This document shows, piece by piece, positions 19,760 to 30,954 of a stretch of 64,000 bases of DNA. Numbering within the stretch: the stretch's first letter is position 1; each line of letters begins with the position of its first letter. The notes beneath the pieces are model-generated. The model worked only from the letters and a program-made list of their open reading frames with translations, was not told the DNA's origin and made no database searches. Where the stretch lies: positions 64,051,725 through 64,115,724 of the forward strand of contig OZ038383.1 in the NCBI GenBank assembly GCA_964036045.1, in the 5' to 3' direction. The position numbers and the translations under genes were made by a program. This stretch comes from Eutreptiella sp. 'Long Island Sound 2002' (Eukaryota; Euglenozoa; Euglenophyceae; Eutreptiales; Eutreptiaceae).

Positions 19760-20949
19760 CTAGGACCGAGCTGGGTCCTAGTCTTGCTTAACGCATTGGA
19801 CATCACCCTGGAGCAAAGCCCGCTTGCTTTGCAGATGTTCCTCCACCGTTAGGACGAAAAACGGCTTCTTTTCACGTCAAAATCACCCACCCCATGGCAC
19901 CACAGCATGGCACACGCCTTATTCCCCTACCATTTCCATTCCTTTGATGGCCCAATCGCTATGGAAGTGCAACGGCCCTCATCGGAAACACCTACGCGGC
20001 AGACCAACGATCGTCTTGAGTTTTAACGACGATCGTCCTGAAAACAGCCCAAAAACGGCCATTTTTGGACACTAAACCGGCCATAGAACGGGCTGGACGG
20101 CTCAAAACAGCACCATACTTATTTGTGGTGATGCGTGCCTGCTCCCTGATCATTTTGAGCTACTTGGATGCCGGTTTTGAGCCACGGTGTGCTCGCAAGG
20201 ACATTTTAACCGACTGTTGCTACTCCTTGGTGCTGTTGCTCCTACTCCTACTGTTGCTTCCTAAAATGTGTTGCTCACCCTTGGACCCTAAAACGTGGTG
20301 CAAAAACCTCGACAAGGTAAGCCCAGCTCGGTAATCAAGACTCGAACTAGGACCGAGCTTGGTCCTACTCTTGTGTAACACATTCGAAATCACCGTGGAA
20401 GAAAGACGTCCTGCTTTGGAGATGTGCTTCCACGGTCACGACAACTGTCCTGAAACACGCCTGTAAATCGCTCATTTTCACCTCAAAATGGACCACGGTT
20501 TGGGACCACGGCATGGTACATGCCTTATTGAACACCCGTTTGCATTTGTTTGATAGCCGAATCGTTCTAGAAGAAGTACGGCCCTCGTTGAAGACGCCCA
20601 CTTGACACACCGGCGATCGTCCTGGACTGTCAAGACGATCGTCCTAAAAGCAGCCCCAAACGAGCCGTTTTTGGACACTAAATCGGCCATAGAATGTGCA
20701 AGACGGCTCGAAACAGCAGGAAAGTTGTTTGGGATGTTGCGCCTTTCCTCGCCGGTCGTTTTGAGCTACTTGGATGCCGGTTTGGAGCCACGATGTGGTC
20801 GCAAGGAGTCTTTAACCGCCTGTTGTTGCTGCTTGCTGCTTGTGTTGCCGCTGCTGCTGCTTGCTAAAACCTATTGCTCACCCTTGGGTCCTAAAAAACG
20901 GAGTAAAACCTCGACAGGGTAAACCTGGCTCGGTAATCAAGACGCACGA
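19760..20949 (+). repeat. 1190-bp satellite dimer, second copy
   Basis: Second copy of the dimer at 18570. By eye every block matches, and identity continues about 25 bases past the end, through the next dyad, before diverging at GTCTTGGTTAACGCG. Confidence 0.9.
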
Positions 20950-23900
20950 CTAGGACCGAGCTGGGTCCTAGTCTTGGTTAACGCGTTGGAAATCACAGTG
21001 GAGCAAAGCCCGCTTGCTTTGCAGATGTTCCTCCACGGCCAGGACGAATGTCCTGAAAGATGGCTGAAAAACGGCTTGTTTTCACCTGGAAATCGCCCAC
21101 CCCGTGGCACCACGGCATGGCACACGCCTCATTCCCCACCCATTTGCATTCCTTGGATGGCCCAATAGCTATGGAAGTCAAACGGCCCTCATTGGAAAAA
21201 CCTACGCGGTAGACAAACGTTCGTCCTGAGGTTTCAGAACGATTGTCCTGAAAAGCATCCCCAAAACCGCCACTTTTGGACACTAAATCCGCCATAGAAC
21301 GGGCTAGACGGCTCGAAACGGCACGCAAGCTGTTTGTGGTGATGCGGAATAGCTCCCCGGTCGTTTTGAGCTTCTTGGAGGCCGGTTTTGACCTAACGTG
21401 TTGTTCCAAGGCAACGGCCCTCATGGGAAACACCTACGCAGTAGACCAACAACCGTCTTGAGTTTTTAGCACGATCGTTCTGAAAACAGCCCCAAAACAA
21501 CCTTTTTTGGACACTAAGATGGCTATATAACAGGCTACACGGCTCGAAAGGGCACGACACTTGGTTGTGGTGATGCGCATTTGCTTCCCGGTCGTTTTGA
21601 GCTACTTGGATGCCGGTTTTGAGCCACGGTGTGGTCGCAACGATTTTCAACCGCGTATTGCTGCAGCTTGTTGTTGCTGTTGCTGCCTAAAATGTGTTGC
21701 TCACCCTTCGACCCTAAAAGGTGGTGTAAAATCCCGACAAGGTAAATCCGGCTCGGTAATCAAGACTCGAACTAGGACCATGCTGGGTCCTGGTCTTGCG
21801 TAAGGCATCGGAAATTACCGTTCAAGAAAGACCGCTTGCTTTAGAGATGTGCCTCCACGGTCGGGATGATTGTCGTGAAACAGGGCTGAAAAACGGCTCA
21901 TTTTCGTCTCAAAATGGAGCACGGTGTGGCACCACGGCATGGTACATGCCTTATTGAACACCCATTTGCCATCATTGGATAGCCCAATCGCCATGGAAGA
22001 ACAACAGCCCTCATTGGAAACAGGTATTCGGCACACAGGCGATCGTCCTAAGTTTTCGGCACGATCGTCCTGGAAACAGCCCCAAAAACGGCCATTTTTG
22101 GACACTAAATCGGCCGTAGAACTCAAAATGGCACGAAACTTGTTCGTGGTGATGCGTGCTTGCTCCCTGATCATTTTGAGCTACGTGGATACTTGTTTTG
22201 AGCCACGGTGTGGTGGCAGGGACTTTTGGATCGCTTGTTGATGCTCTGCTTGCTGCTGCTGTTGCTTGCTATCAAGACTCGAACTAGGCCCGAGCTGGGT
22301 CCTAGTCTTGCGTGACACATTGGAAATCACCGTTGAAGAAAGACCGCTTGCTTTAGAGATGTGCCTCCACGGTCAAGACGATTGTCCTAAAAAATGGGCC
22401 AAAAACGGCTCACTTTCATCTCAAAATGGACCACCGTGTGGCACCACGGCATGGTACAAGCATTATTGAACACCCATTTGCCATCATTTGATAGCCCAAT
22501 CGCCATGGAAAAACAATGGCCCTCATTGCAAACACGCACTTGACACAACGGCGATCGTCCTGAGTTTTCAGGACGGTCGTCGTAAAAACAGCCCAAAAAC
22601 GGCCATTTTTGGACACTATATCGGCCGTAGAACGGGCTAGGCGGCTCGAAACGGCACGAAACCTCGTTGCGGTGATGCGCATTTGCTCCTCGGTCGTTTT
22701 GAGCTACTTGGATGCTGGTTTTGAGCCACGGTGTGGTCGCAAGGACTTTTGGACCGCCTGCTGGCTTGCTTGCTTGCTGCTTTTGCTGCTAAAATGTGTT
22801 GCTCACCCTTGGACCCCAAAAGGTGGTGTAAAACCTCGACAAGGTAAACCCAGCTCGGTAAAAATGTGTTCCGCACCCTTGGACCCTAAAAGGTGGTGTA
22901 AAACCTCGACAAGGAAAACCCAGCTCGGTAATCAAGACTCCAACTAGGACTGAGCTGGATCCTAGTCTTGCGTAACGCATTGGAAATGACCGTTGAAGAA
23001 AGACCGCTTCCTTTAGAGATGTGCCTCCACGGTCGGGACGATTGTCGTGAAACCCGGCTCAAAAACGGCCAATTTTCACCTCAAAATGGACCACCGTGTG
23101 GCACCACGGCATGGTACATGCCTTATTGAACACCCATTTGCCATCATTTGATGGCCCAACCGCGATGGAAGAACAACGGCCCTCATTGCAAACGCCCACT
23201 TGACACACCTGCGATCGTCCTGAGTTTTCAGGACAATCGTCCTGAAAACAGCTCAAAAACGGCCATTTTCAGACACTCAATCGGCCATAGAAGGCGCTCG
23301 ACGCCTCGAATTCAAACGAAACCTGCTTGTGGTGATGCGCGTTGGCTCCCCGGTCGTTTTCAGCTACTTGGAGGCCGGTTTTGAGTCACGGTGTAGTCGC
23401 AAGCACTTTTTAACCGCCTGCTTCCTGCTGCTTGTTGGTTGCTGCTGCTTGCTGTTGCTAAAACATGTTGCTCAGCCTTGGACCCTGAGAAGGGGTGTAA
23501 AACCTCGACAGGGTAAACCCGGCTGGGTAATCAAGACTCACGACTACGACCGAGCTGGGTCCTAGTCTTGCTTAATGCATTGGAAATTACCGTTGAGGCA
23601 AGACTGCTTGCTTTGGAGATGTTCCGCCACAGTCAGGGGGATCGTCCTGAAACATGGCTCAAAAACGGCTTGTTTTCACCTCGAAATCGCCCACCCCGTG
23701 GCAACACGGCATGGCACACACCTAGATCCCCACCCGTTTGCATGCCTTTGATGGCCCAATCGCTATGGAAGAACAACGGCCCTCATTGCAAACACGTACG
23801 CGGCAGACGAATGATTGTCCTGAATTTTTAGGCCCATCGTCCTGAAACAACCCAAAAACGGCCATTTTTGGACCTAAATCGGCCATAGAACAGGCTACAC

Positions 23901-24905
23901 GGCTCGAAACAGCACGAAAACTGTTTGCGGTGAGCGGGTTTGCTCCCCGTTCGATTTGAGCTACTTGGATGCCGGTTTTGAGCCGTGGTGCCGCCGCAAG
24001 GACTTTTCTTGTGTCTGCTGGTAACCACGACAGGGTAAACCCAGCTCGCTAATCAAGACTCATGACTAGGACCGAGCTGGGTCCTAATCTAGGTTAACGC
24101 ATTGGAAAGCAACGCGCAGCAAAGCCAATTTTCTTTGCAAATGTTCCTCCACGGTTAGGACGATCCTCCTGAAACATGGCTCAAAAACGACCTTTTTTCA
24201 CCTCCAAATTACCCATCCCGTGGCACCATGGCGTGGCACAAAAGTTTTTCCCGGCCCATTTGCATTCCTTTGATGGCCCAATCGCTATGGATGAACAACA
24301 GCCCTCATTAGAAACACCTACGTGGCAGACCAACATCGTCGTGAGTTTTTAGGACGATTGTCCTTAAAACAGCCCAAAAAGGGCCATTTGTGGACACTAA
24401 ATCGGCCACTCAAGTCTAGACGGCTCGAAACGGCACAAAACCTTTTTGTGGTGATGCGCCTTTGCTCCCCGGTTGTTTGGAGCTACTTGGATGCCGGTTT
24501 TGAGCCGCCGTGTGGTCGCAAGGACTGATGTTGCTGCTCATGCTGCTTGCTGTTGCTGCTGCTACTACTGCTATCAAGATTCGAACTAGGACCGAGCTGG
24601 GTCCTAGTATTGGTTAACGCGTTAGAAATCACCGTAGAGCAAAGCCCGCTTGCCTTGCAGATGTGCCTCCACGGTCAGGACGATGGCCCTCAGTTTTTAG
24701 GACAATCGTCCTCAAAACAGCCCAAAAACAGCCATTTTTTGGACAGTAAATCGGCCATAGAACGGGCTAGACGGCTCGAAGGGGCATGAACCCTATTTGC
24801 GGTTATGCGCGTTTACTCCCCGGTCGTTTTGAGCAACTAGGATGCCGGTTTTGAGCCGCGGTGTGGTCGCATAGATTTTTGAACCGCCTGCTGCAGCAGC
24901 TACTG
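20950..24905 (+). repeat. ~600-bp satellite array, forward
   Basis: About seven forward units, dyads near 20960, 21785, 22300, 22955, 23560, 24080 and 24595. At 22797-22920 the segment GTGTTGCTCACCCTTGGACCC to CAGCTCGGTA is duplicated in tandem. The array is interrupted at 24913 by the 8-bp-TSD element. Confidence 0.85.
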
Positions 24906-24913
24906 CTGCAGCT
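24906..24913 (+). repeat. 8-bp target-site duplication, left
   Basis: CTGCAGCT immediately precedes the terminal CCCGGGGGGGGCGAC; the same eight bases follow the right end at 26274-26281. Confidence 0.85.
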
Positions 24914-25296
24914 CCCGGGGGGGGCGACCCCTCGGTTCTGGACGCCAACTACCCCCCCCAACTAACTGTCGGCCGGAGGCCCCTTGGGGGGGGGGGGGGG
25001 GGGTGGGGCTTGGAGGGGGGGGTCTAGGAGGGGCGCCGGGGAGGGCGGTTCCGGGGGGGGGGGGGGGTTCCCGGGGTTCCCGTGGGGGGGGGGGGGGTGT
25101 CGGGCACCTCCGAACAGTTGGGTATGCGGCCCAGGTGTGATCCGACAGTTCGCACCGCCCCTTCCCACAATAGAGGGTAGGGTATCATCGGCTTGGGTAT
25201 TCCCAGCCACACTGGGAACCTCAGGGGGGTGGGCTCCTGAGGCGGCCATGGGATTAGAGTTACACCATGCCACAAGACATACATACATGCATACAA

Positions 25297-25300
<4 letters not shown>

Positions 25301-25330
<30 letters not shown>
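25301..25330. repeat. (TA)n microsatellite
   Basis: A run of about 15 TA dinucleotides inside the 1360-bp element, followed by interrupted TATATA sequence. Nearby open frames of repeated Tyr-Ile are an artefact of it. Confidence 0.95.
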
Positions 25331-25334
<4 letters not shown>

Positions 25335-25403
25335 TTATATTCATATATATAGGGGTTGGAATGCAACTGCAAACGTGTGGTCATAGCTACATCTCACCAT
25401 GAT

Positions 25404-25916
25404 GGTTGGGGCCCAAAAGAGGGCGGAAATGCTACATCACCCCTGCATTCTCGGGGGTCCCCAACAAAGGGAACAAAATCAGAAATCAAAACCTACGCCG
25501 GGGGGGCACCCTGATGCACCACGCAACGAAGCGTGGATTCAAAGATTGTCCCGGTTTCCTCAATAGCACCGGACGGTTGGGGCCCAGAAGAGGGCGGAAA
25601 TGCTACATCACCCCTGCATTCTCGGGGGTCCCCAACAAAGGGAACAAAATCAGAACTCAAAACCTACGCCGGGGGGGCACCCTGATGCACCACGCAACGA
25701 AGCGTGGATTCAAAGATTGTCCCGGTTTCCTCAATAGCACCGGACGGTTGGGGCCCAGAAGAGGGCGGAAATGCTACATCACCCCTGCATTCTCGGGGGT
25801 CCCCAACAAAGGGAACAAAATCAGAACTCAAAACCTACGCCGGGGGGGCACCCTGATGCACCACGCAACGAAGCGTGGATTCAAAGATTGTCCCGGTTTC
25901 CTCAATAGCACCGGAC
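25404..25916 (+). repeat. three tandem 171-bp repeats
   Basis: Units start GGTTGGGGCCCA at 25404, 25575 and 25746, spaced exactly 171 bases (57 codons), so a repeated open frame runs through all three. Copies differ by a few bases only. Each contains CTACATCACCCCTGCATTCTC and GGGGGGGCACCCTGATGCAC. The frame continues into the next repeat type, but no domain is recognised; the array is probably non-coding filler of the element. Confidence 0.9.
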
Positions 25917-26165
25917 AGAATTGGCCCACCTGTGGGCAAACTGGCTACGTCACCCCTGTCGTCTCGGGGATCCCCACCGCTATAGAGTTGGGGGGCAGAA
26001 TCAGAATTGGCCCACTTGTGGGCAAGGTGGCTACATAACCCCTGCCGCCTAGGGGATCCCCACCGCCTCAGAGCGGGGGGCAGAATCAGAAAAAGGCCCA
26101 CAAGTGGGCAAGATGGCTACATAACCCCGTTGGGCGCCTTCGGCGCCGGGGCGCCTTCGGCGCCC
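25917..26165 (+). repeat. ~86-bp tandem repeats and GGCGCC hairpin
   Basis: Two and a half units begin GAATTGGCCCAC, include GGCTACGTCACCCCTG and GGGGATCCCCACCGC, and recur at about 25917, 26002 and 26088. They look like half of the preceding 171-bp unit, which suggests that unit arose by fusion of two diverged 86-bp repeats. The block ends with a doubled GGCGCCTTCGGCGCC hairpin (about 26127-26165). Confidence 0.8.
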
Positions 26166-26273
26166 GTTGGCTCCTTGGGCTCATACCTTTGACAACTAAC
26201 TGTCGGCCGGAGGCCCCTAGGGGGGGGCGGGGGTAGTTGGCGTCCTAGGACCCGCGGAGTCGCCCCCCCCGGG

Positions 26274-26281
26274 CTGCAGCT
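26274..26281 (+). repeat. 8-bp target-site duplication, right
   Basis: CTGCAGCT directly after the terminal CCCGGG; matches 24906-24913. Confidence 0.85.
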
Positions 26282-27876
26282 GCTTCCTTGCTGCTTCCTA
26301 AAATTTGTTGCTCAGCCTTGGACCCTAAAAGGTGGTGTAAAACCTCCTAACGGTAAACCTAGCTCGGTAAAAATGTGTTGCTCATCCTTGGACCCTGAGA
26401 AGGGGTGTAGAAGGGGTGTAGAAGGGGTGCAAAACCTCAACAGAGTAAACCCAGCTGGGTAATCAAGACTCGAACTAGGACCGAGCTGGGTCCTAGTCTT
26501 GGGTAAGGCATTGGAAATCACCGTACAGCAAAGCCCGCTTGCCTTGCTGATGTTCCTCCACGGTCAGGACGATAGTCCTGACCCATGGCTCAAAAAAACT
26601 TCTTTCCCCTGGAAATCGCCCACACTGTGGCACCACGGCATGGCACACGCCTTATTCTCCACCCATTTGTATTCCTTGGATGGCCCAATCGCTATGGAAG
26701 AACAACGGCCCTCAGTGGAAACAGCTACAGGGCAAACCAACGATCGTCCTGAGTTTCAAAGACGATCGAAAACAGCCCAAAAACGGCCATTTTTGGACAC
26801 TAAATCGGCCATAGATCGGGCTAGATGGCTCGAAACGGCATGAACCCTAGTTGCGGTGATGCATGTTTGCTCCTCCGTCGTTCTCAGCTACTTGGATGCC
26901 GGTTTTGAGCCGCGGTGTGGTCGCATAGCTTTTTGAACCGCCTGCTGCTACTGTTGTTGCTGCTGCCGCTTCCTTGCTGCTTGCCAAAATGGGTTGCTCA
27001 CCCTTGGACCCTAAAAGGTGGTGTAAAACCTCCTCAGGGTAAACGCAGCTCGGTAAAAATGTGTTGCTCATCCTGGGACCCTAAGAAGGGGTGTAAAACC
27101 TGAACAGGGCAAAGCCGGTTCGGTAATCAGGTCTCGAACTAGGACGGAGCTAGGTCCTAGTCTTGTGTAACGCATTGGAAATCACCGTGGAGCAAAGGCT
27201 GCCTCCTTTGGGGATATGCGTCCACACTAAGGACGATTGTCCTGAAACACGGTTCAAAAACAGCTCAGTTTTACCTGAAAATGGGCCAGCGCGTGGCACC
27301 ACGGCATGCTACATGCCTTATTGAACTCCCTTTTGCATTCCTTTGATAGCCCTATTGCTATGAAAGAACAACGGCCCTCATTGCAAATGCCCACTTGACA
27401 TAGCGGCGATCGTCTTGAGTTTTGAGGACGATCGTCGTGAAAACACCCCAAAAACGGCTTTTTTTGGACACTAAATCGCCTGAGAACCGGCTAGACGGCT
27501 AGAAACGGCATAGAACTTGGTTGTGGTGGTGCGTGTTTGCTCCCCGGTCCTTTTGAGGTACTCATATGCCGGTTGTGAGCCACGGTGTGGTCGCAAGGAC
27601 TTTCTGACCGCCTGCTGCTTGCTGGTGCTTGCTGCCATTGCTGCTAAAATGTGTTGCTCCTCCTTGCACCCTAAAAAGTGGTGTGAAACCTCGATAGGGT
27701 AAACCCAGCTAGGTAATCAAGACTCGAACTAGGACCGAGCTCGGTCCTAGTCTTGCGTAACGCATTGGAAATCGCCGTGGAAGAAAGACCGCTTGCTTTG
27801 CGGATATGCTGCCACGGTCGAGACGTTTTTCCTAACCCGCAGCTCAAAAACCGCTTGTTTTCACCTCAAAATGGAC
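26282..27876 (+). repeat. ~600-bp satellite, forward
   Basis: Forward units with dyads near 26485, 27150 and 27740. A short duplicated AGAAGGGGTGT motif occurs at 26398-26430. The block is cut after CTCAAAATGGAC by a non-satellite insert. Confidence 0.85.
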
Positions 27877-28274
27877 ACCTTCCTGCCCCCCTACTGTGGT
27901 TGCTAGCACTTGACCCTTAGTGGGTTCTTTTTCAAAAACCCCAAATATGTGTAGTCAAAATGATAAGCGCGATGAGGGTATCATTTCGGGGTATCGCAAA
28001 CTTTGGGGAACCTAGAGACCCCCCTTTGGGGCGCCTCCAACCTCCCCAAGGACCCCCACCCTACCCCACAGGGCCCAAAAGTTTGGCGGGGGGTTGGGGT
28101 CTTATTTTGCTTCTGAGTGCCCCCGGTGTAAGCACCCCTCAAAAGCTTGTTTCTCTTTTCTTATGATATGGGATCTTGACGAATGAATACAACCTTTAAG
28201 CAGACATTGCTCTTTTTTCATACCCCCCGGGGTACGGTTGGACTGGGCTAAAGGCCTCAACACCCCGCAAAAAG
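27877..28274. other. 398-bp non-satellite insert
   Basis: Replaces the segment between AAAATGGAC and ACCCCGTGGCACC of a satellite unit. It contains ACCCCCACCCTACCCC, GGCGGGGGGTTGGGG and a TTTCTCTTTTCTTATG stretch. I see no terminal repeat, target duplication or coding domain; an unidentified short interspersed insertion is the simplest reading. Confidence 0.45.
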
Positions 28275-30345
28275 CGCACACCCCGTGGCACCACGGCATG
28301 GCACACGCCTTATTCTCCACCCATTTATATTCCTTTGATGGCCCAATCGCTATGGAAGAACAACGGCCCTCATTGGAAACACTTACGCGGCAAACCAACG
28401 ATCGTCTTGAGTTGTGAGGACAATCTTCCTGAAAGACAGCCCCAAAACGGTCATTTTTGGACAGAAAATCGGTCATTGGACGGGCTAGACGGCTCGAAAC
28501 GGCAAGGACTTTTGGACCGCCTGCTACTTGCTGTTGCTTGCTGCTGTTGCTGCTACAATGTGTTGCTCACCCTTGAACCCTAAGAAGGGGTGTACAACCT
28601 CGACAGGGTAAACCTAGCTCGGTAATCAAGACCAACGACTAGGACCGAGCTGGTTCCTAGTCTTGGGTAACACATTGGAAATCACCTTGGAGCAAAACCC
28701 GCTTCCTTCGCAGATTTTCCCCCGCAGTCACTATGATTGTCTCGAAACATGGGTCAAAAACGGCTTGTTTTCACCTCCAAATCGCCCACCCCGTGGCACC
28801 GCGGCGTGGCACACACCTTATTCCCCACCCATTTGCATTCCTTTGATGGCCCAATCGCTATGAAAGAACAATGGCCCTCATTGGAAACACCTACGCGGCA
28901 AACCAACGATCGTGTTGAGTTTTTCGGACGATCGTCCTGAGAACAGCCCAAAACGGCCTTTTTTGGACACTAAATCGGCCATAGAACAAGGTAGAGGGCT
29001 GCAAACGGCACGAAACTTGTTTGTCGTTATGCACGTTTGCTCCCTGGTCGTTTTGAGCTACTTGGATGTCCGTTTTGAGCCACGGTGTGGTCGCAAGGAG
29101 TTTTGGACCGCCTGCCGCTTGCTTGCTTGGTGCTGTTGCTGTTGCAGCTACAATGTGTTGCTCACCCTTGGACCCTAAAAAGGGGTGTAAAAGCTCAGCA
29201 GGGTAAACCCACCTCGGTAATCAAGACTCACGACTAGCACCGAGTTGGGTCTCGGTCTTGCTTAACGCATTGGAAGTCACCGTGGAGGAAAGACCGCTTG
29301 CCTTGCACAGATGCTTCCACGGTCAGGACAAGCGGCCTGTAGCACAGCTCAAAACTAGCTCGTTTTCACCACAAATTGGACCGCCGCGCGGTACCAAGGC
29401 ATGGCACATGCCTAATTGAACACCCAATTGGCCATCATTTGATAGCCCTATCGTTATGGAAGAAGAACAGCCCTCATGGAAAACGCCCACTGGAGACACG
29501 GCCGATCCTCCTCAACTTTGAGGACGATTGTCCTCAAAAAAGCCCAAAAAGGGCCATTTTTTTGACGCTGAATCAACCATAGAGTAGGCTAGAAAGCTCA
29601 AAACGGCACGGAGCCTACGCCTTTGCTCACCGGTCGTTCTCAGCTACTTCGATGCCGGTTTTGACCCACGATGTGGTCGCAAGGACTTTAGACCGCCTGT
29701 TGTTGCTGCTAGTGCTAACCCTAATCAAGACTCGAACTAGGACGGAGCTGGGTCCTAGTCTTGCTTAACGCATTGAAAATCACCGTTGAGGCAAGATTGC
29801 TTGCTTTGGAGATGTTCCGCCACAGTCATGGGGATCGTCCTGAAACATGGCTCAAAAACGGCTTGTTTTCAGCTCGAAATCGCCCACCCCGTGGCACCAC
29901 GGCATGGCACACGCCTTATTCCCCACCCATTTGCATGCCTTTGATGGCCTAGTCGGTATGGAAGAACAACGGCCCTCATTGGAAACACCTACGCGGCACA
30001 CCAACGATTGTCTTGAGTTTTTAGGACGATTGTCCTTAAAAAAAGCCCAAAAACGGCCATTTTTGGACACTAAATCGGCCATAGCACGGGCTAGACGGCT
30101 CCAAACGGCACGGAACCTGTTTGTGGTGATGCGCCTTTGCTCCCTGGCTGTCTTGAGCTACTTGCATGCCGGTTTTGAGTGACGGTGCCGTCGCAGGGAC
30201 TTTTGGACCGCCTGCTGCTTGCTGCTGCTTGCTGCCTGCTTGCTAAAATGTGTTGCTCATCCTTGGACCCTAAAAATTGGTGTAAAACCTCGAAAGGGTA
30301 GACCCAGCTCGGTAATCAAGACTCACAAATAGGACCGAGCTGGGG
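28275..30345 (+). repeat. ~600-bp satellite, forward
   Basis: Forward units with dyads near 28650, 29245 and 29745. At 29710 the junction TGCTAACCCTAATCAAGACTC replaces the usual unit segment. The array ends in a corrupted dyad (GACCGAGCTGGGGCTGGGG) where a non-satellite insert starts. Confidence 0.8.
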
Positions 30346-30954
30346 CTGGGGAACAACGGGTGCTATGCTCTTGGCTGATGGGAAGCGCCCGCTCCGGTAT
30401 ACAAACGACCTATCCGAGCAGCGTAGCACCTAAGACCGGGGGATTTACTCTAGTCAGGGGAGTAGAGTTAGGCCATCGTGACCTTATGGGTTGTATTCTA
30501 ATGTTTTCCCAATTTTTCGTGTACGTTTCTGTCCCCAACCATGCCATACTTTGGTCCACAATGACAAAGTTGCCACAAAGCATGGAAAGTAAACTTTCTC
30601 TTGCCATGTCATTGGGCACTCAATGTGTATGAACGTCTTTTCCAATCCTTTACCATGTTATAAATTTGCGACCAATTTTTTTGAATCATCTTCAACTAGG
30701 GACTCACAACCACTCCCACGGACAATAGCGTACAGGCACTTCGTATGCGTTGTGCAAGACGGACTTCGTGGCGTGGGCACAAAACCACAGCACTTCGTAA
30801 ACCCAGTTATCTTGAGACACCCACATTTTTCATGGTTGAGGTTCTTCCGAAATGTGCCCCATGACGTATGATGGTTGCACCAAACCGCATACAACATGGA
30901 TAGTAGCACTTCCAAACTTCTTGTCCTCACTTGTGAGTTTGTAAAATTGCAACT
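30346..30954. other. unidentified insert between satellite and minisatellite
   Basis: About 600 bases unrelated to the satellite. On the minus strand there are two moderately long frames (30658-31041, running into the minisatellite, and 30410-30619) with Cys-rich text such as HEKCGCLKITGFTKCCGF. They may be remnants of one coding sequence with a break near 30640. No domain recognised. Confidence 0.35.

Larger units (their letters stand above)
24914..26273. mobile_element. 1360-bp non-autonomous TIR element with 8-bp TSD
   Basis: The left end reads CCCGGGGGGGGCGAC then GACGCCAACTACCCCC; the right end read in reverse is CCCGGGGGGGGCGAC then GACGCCAACTACCCCC, so both termini match. An inner motif, AACTAACTGTCGGCCGGAGG, is present near both ends in the same orientation (from about 24960 and 26194). 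The interior has no transposase: it holds G-homopolymers, a TA microsatellite and two kinds of tandem repeat. Eight-base duplications with TIRs are typical of hAT and several other superfamilies; the terminal sequence alone does not decide. Confidence 0.75.

Noticed and set aside
10433-24905. Dozens of 60-150-codon frames in the satellite as separate genes
   Set aside because: They repeat with the satellite unit on both strands, are truncated at random by indels, and lack recognised domains; treated as repeat artefacts and reported as one low-interest observation.
24984-25384. Open frames with Tyr-Ile repeats and Gly/Pro runs
   Set aside because: Produced by the TA microsatellite and by G homopolymers inside the 1360-bp element.
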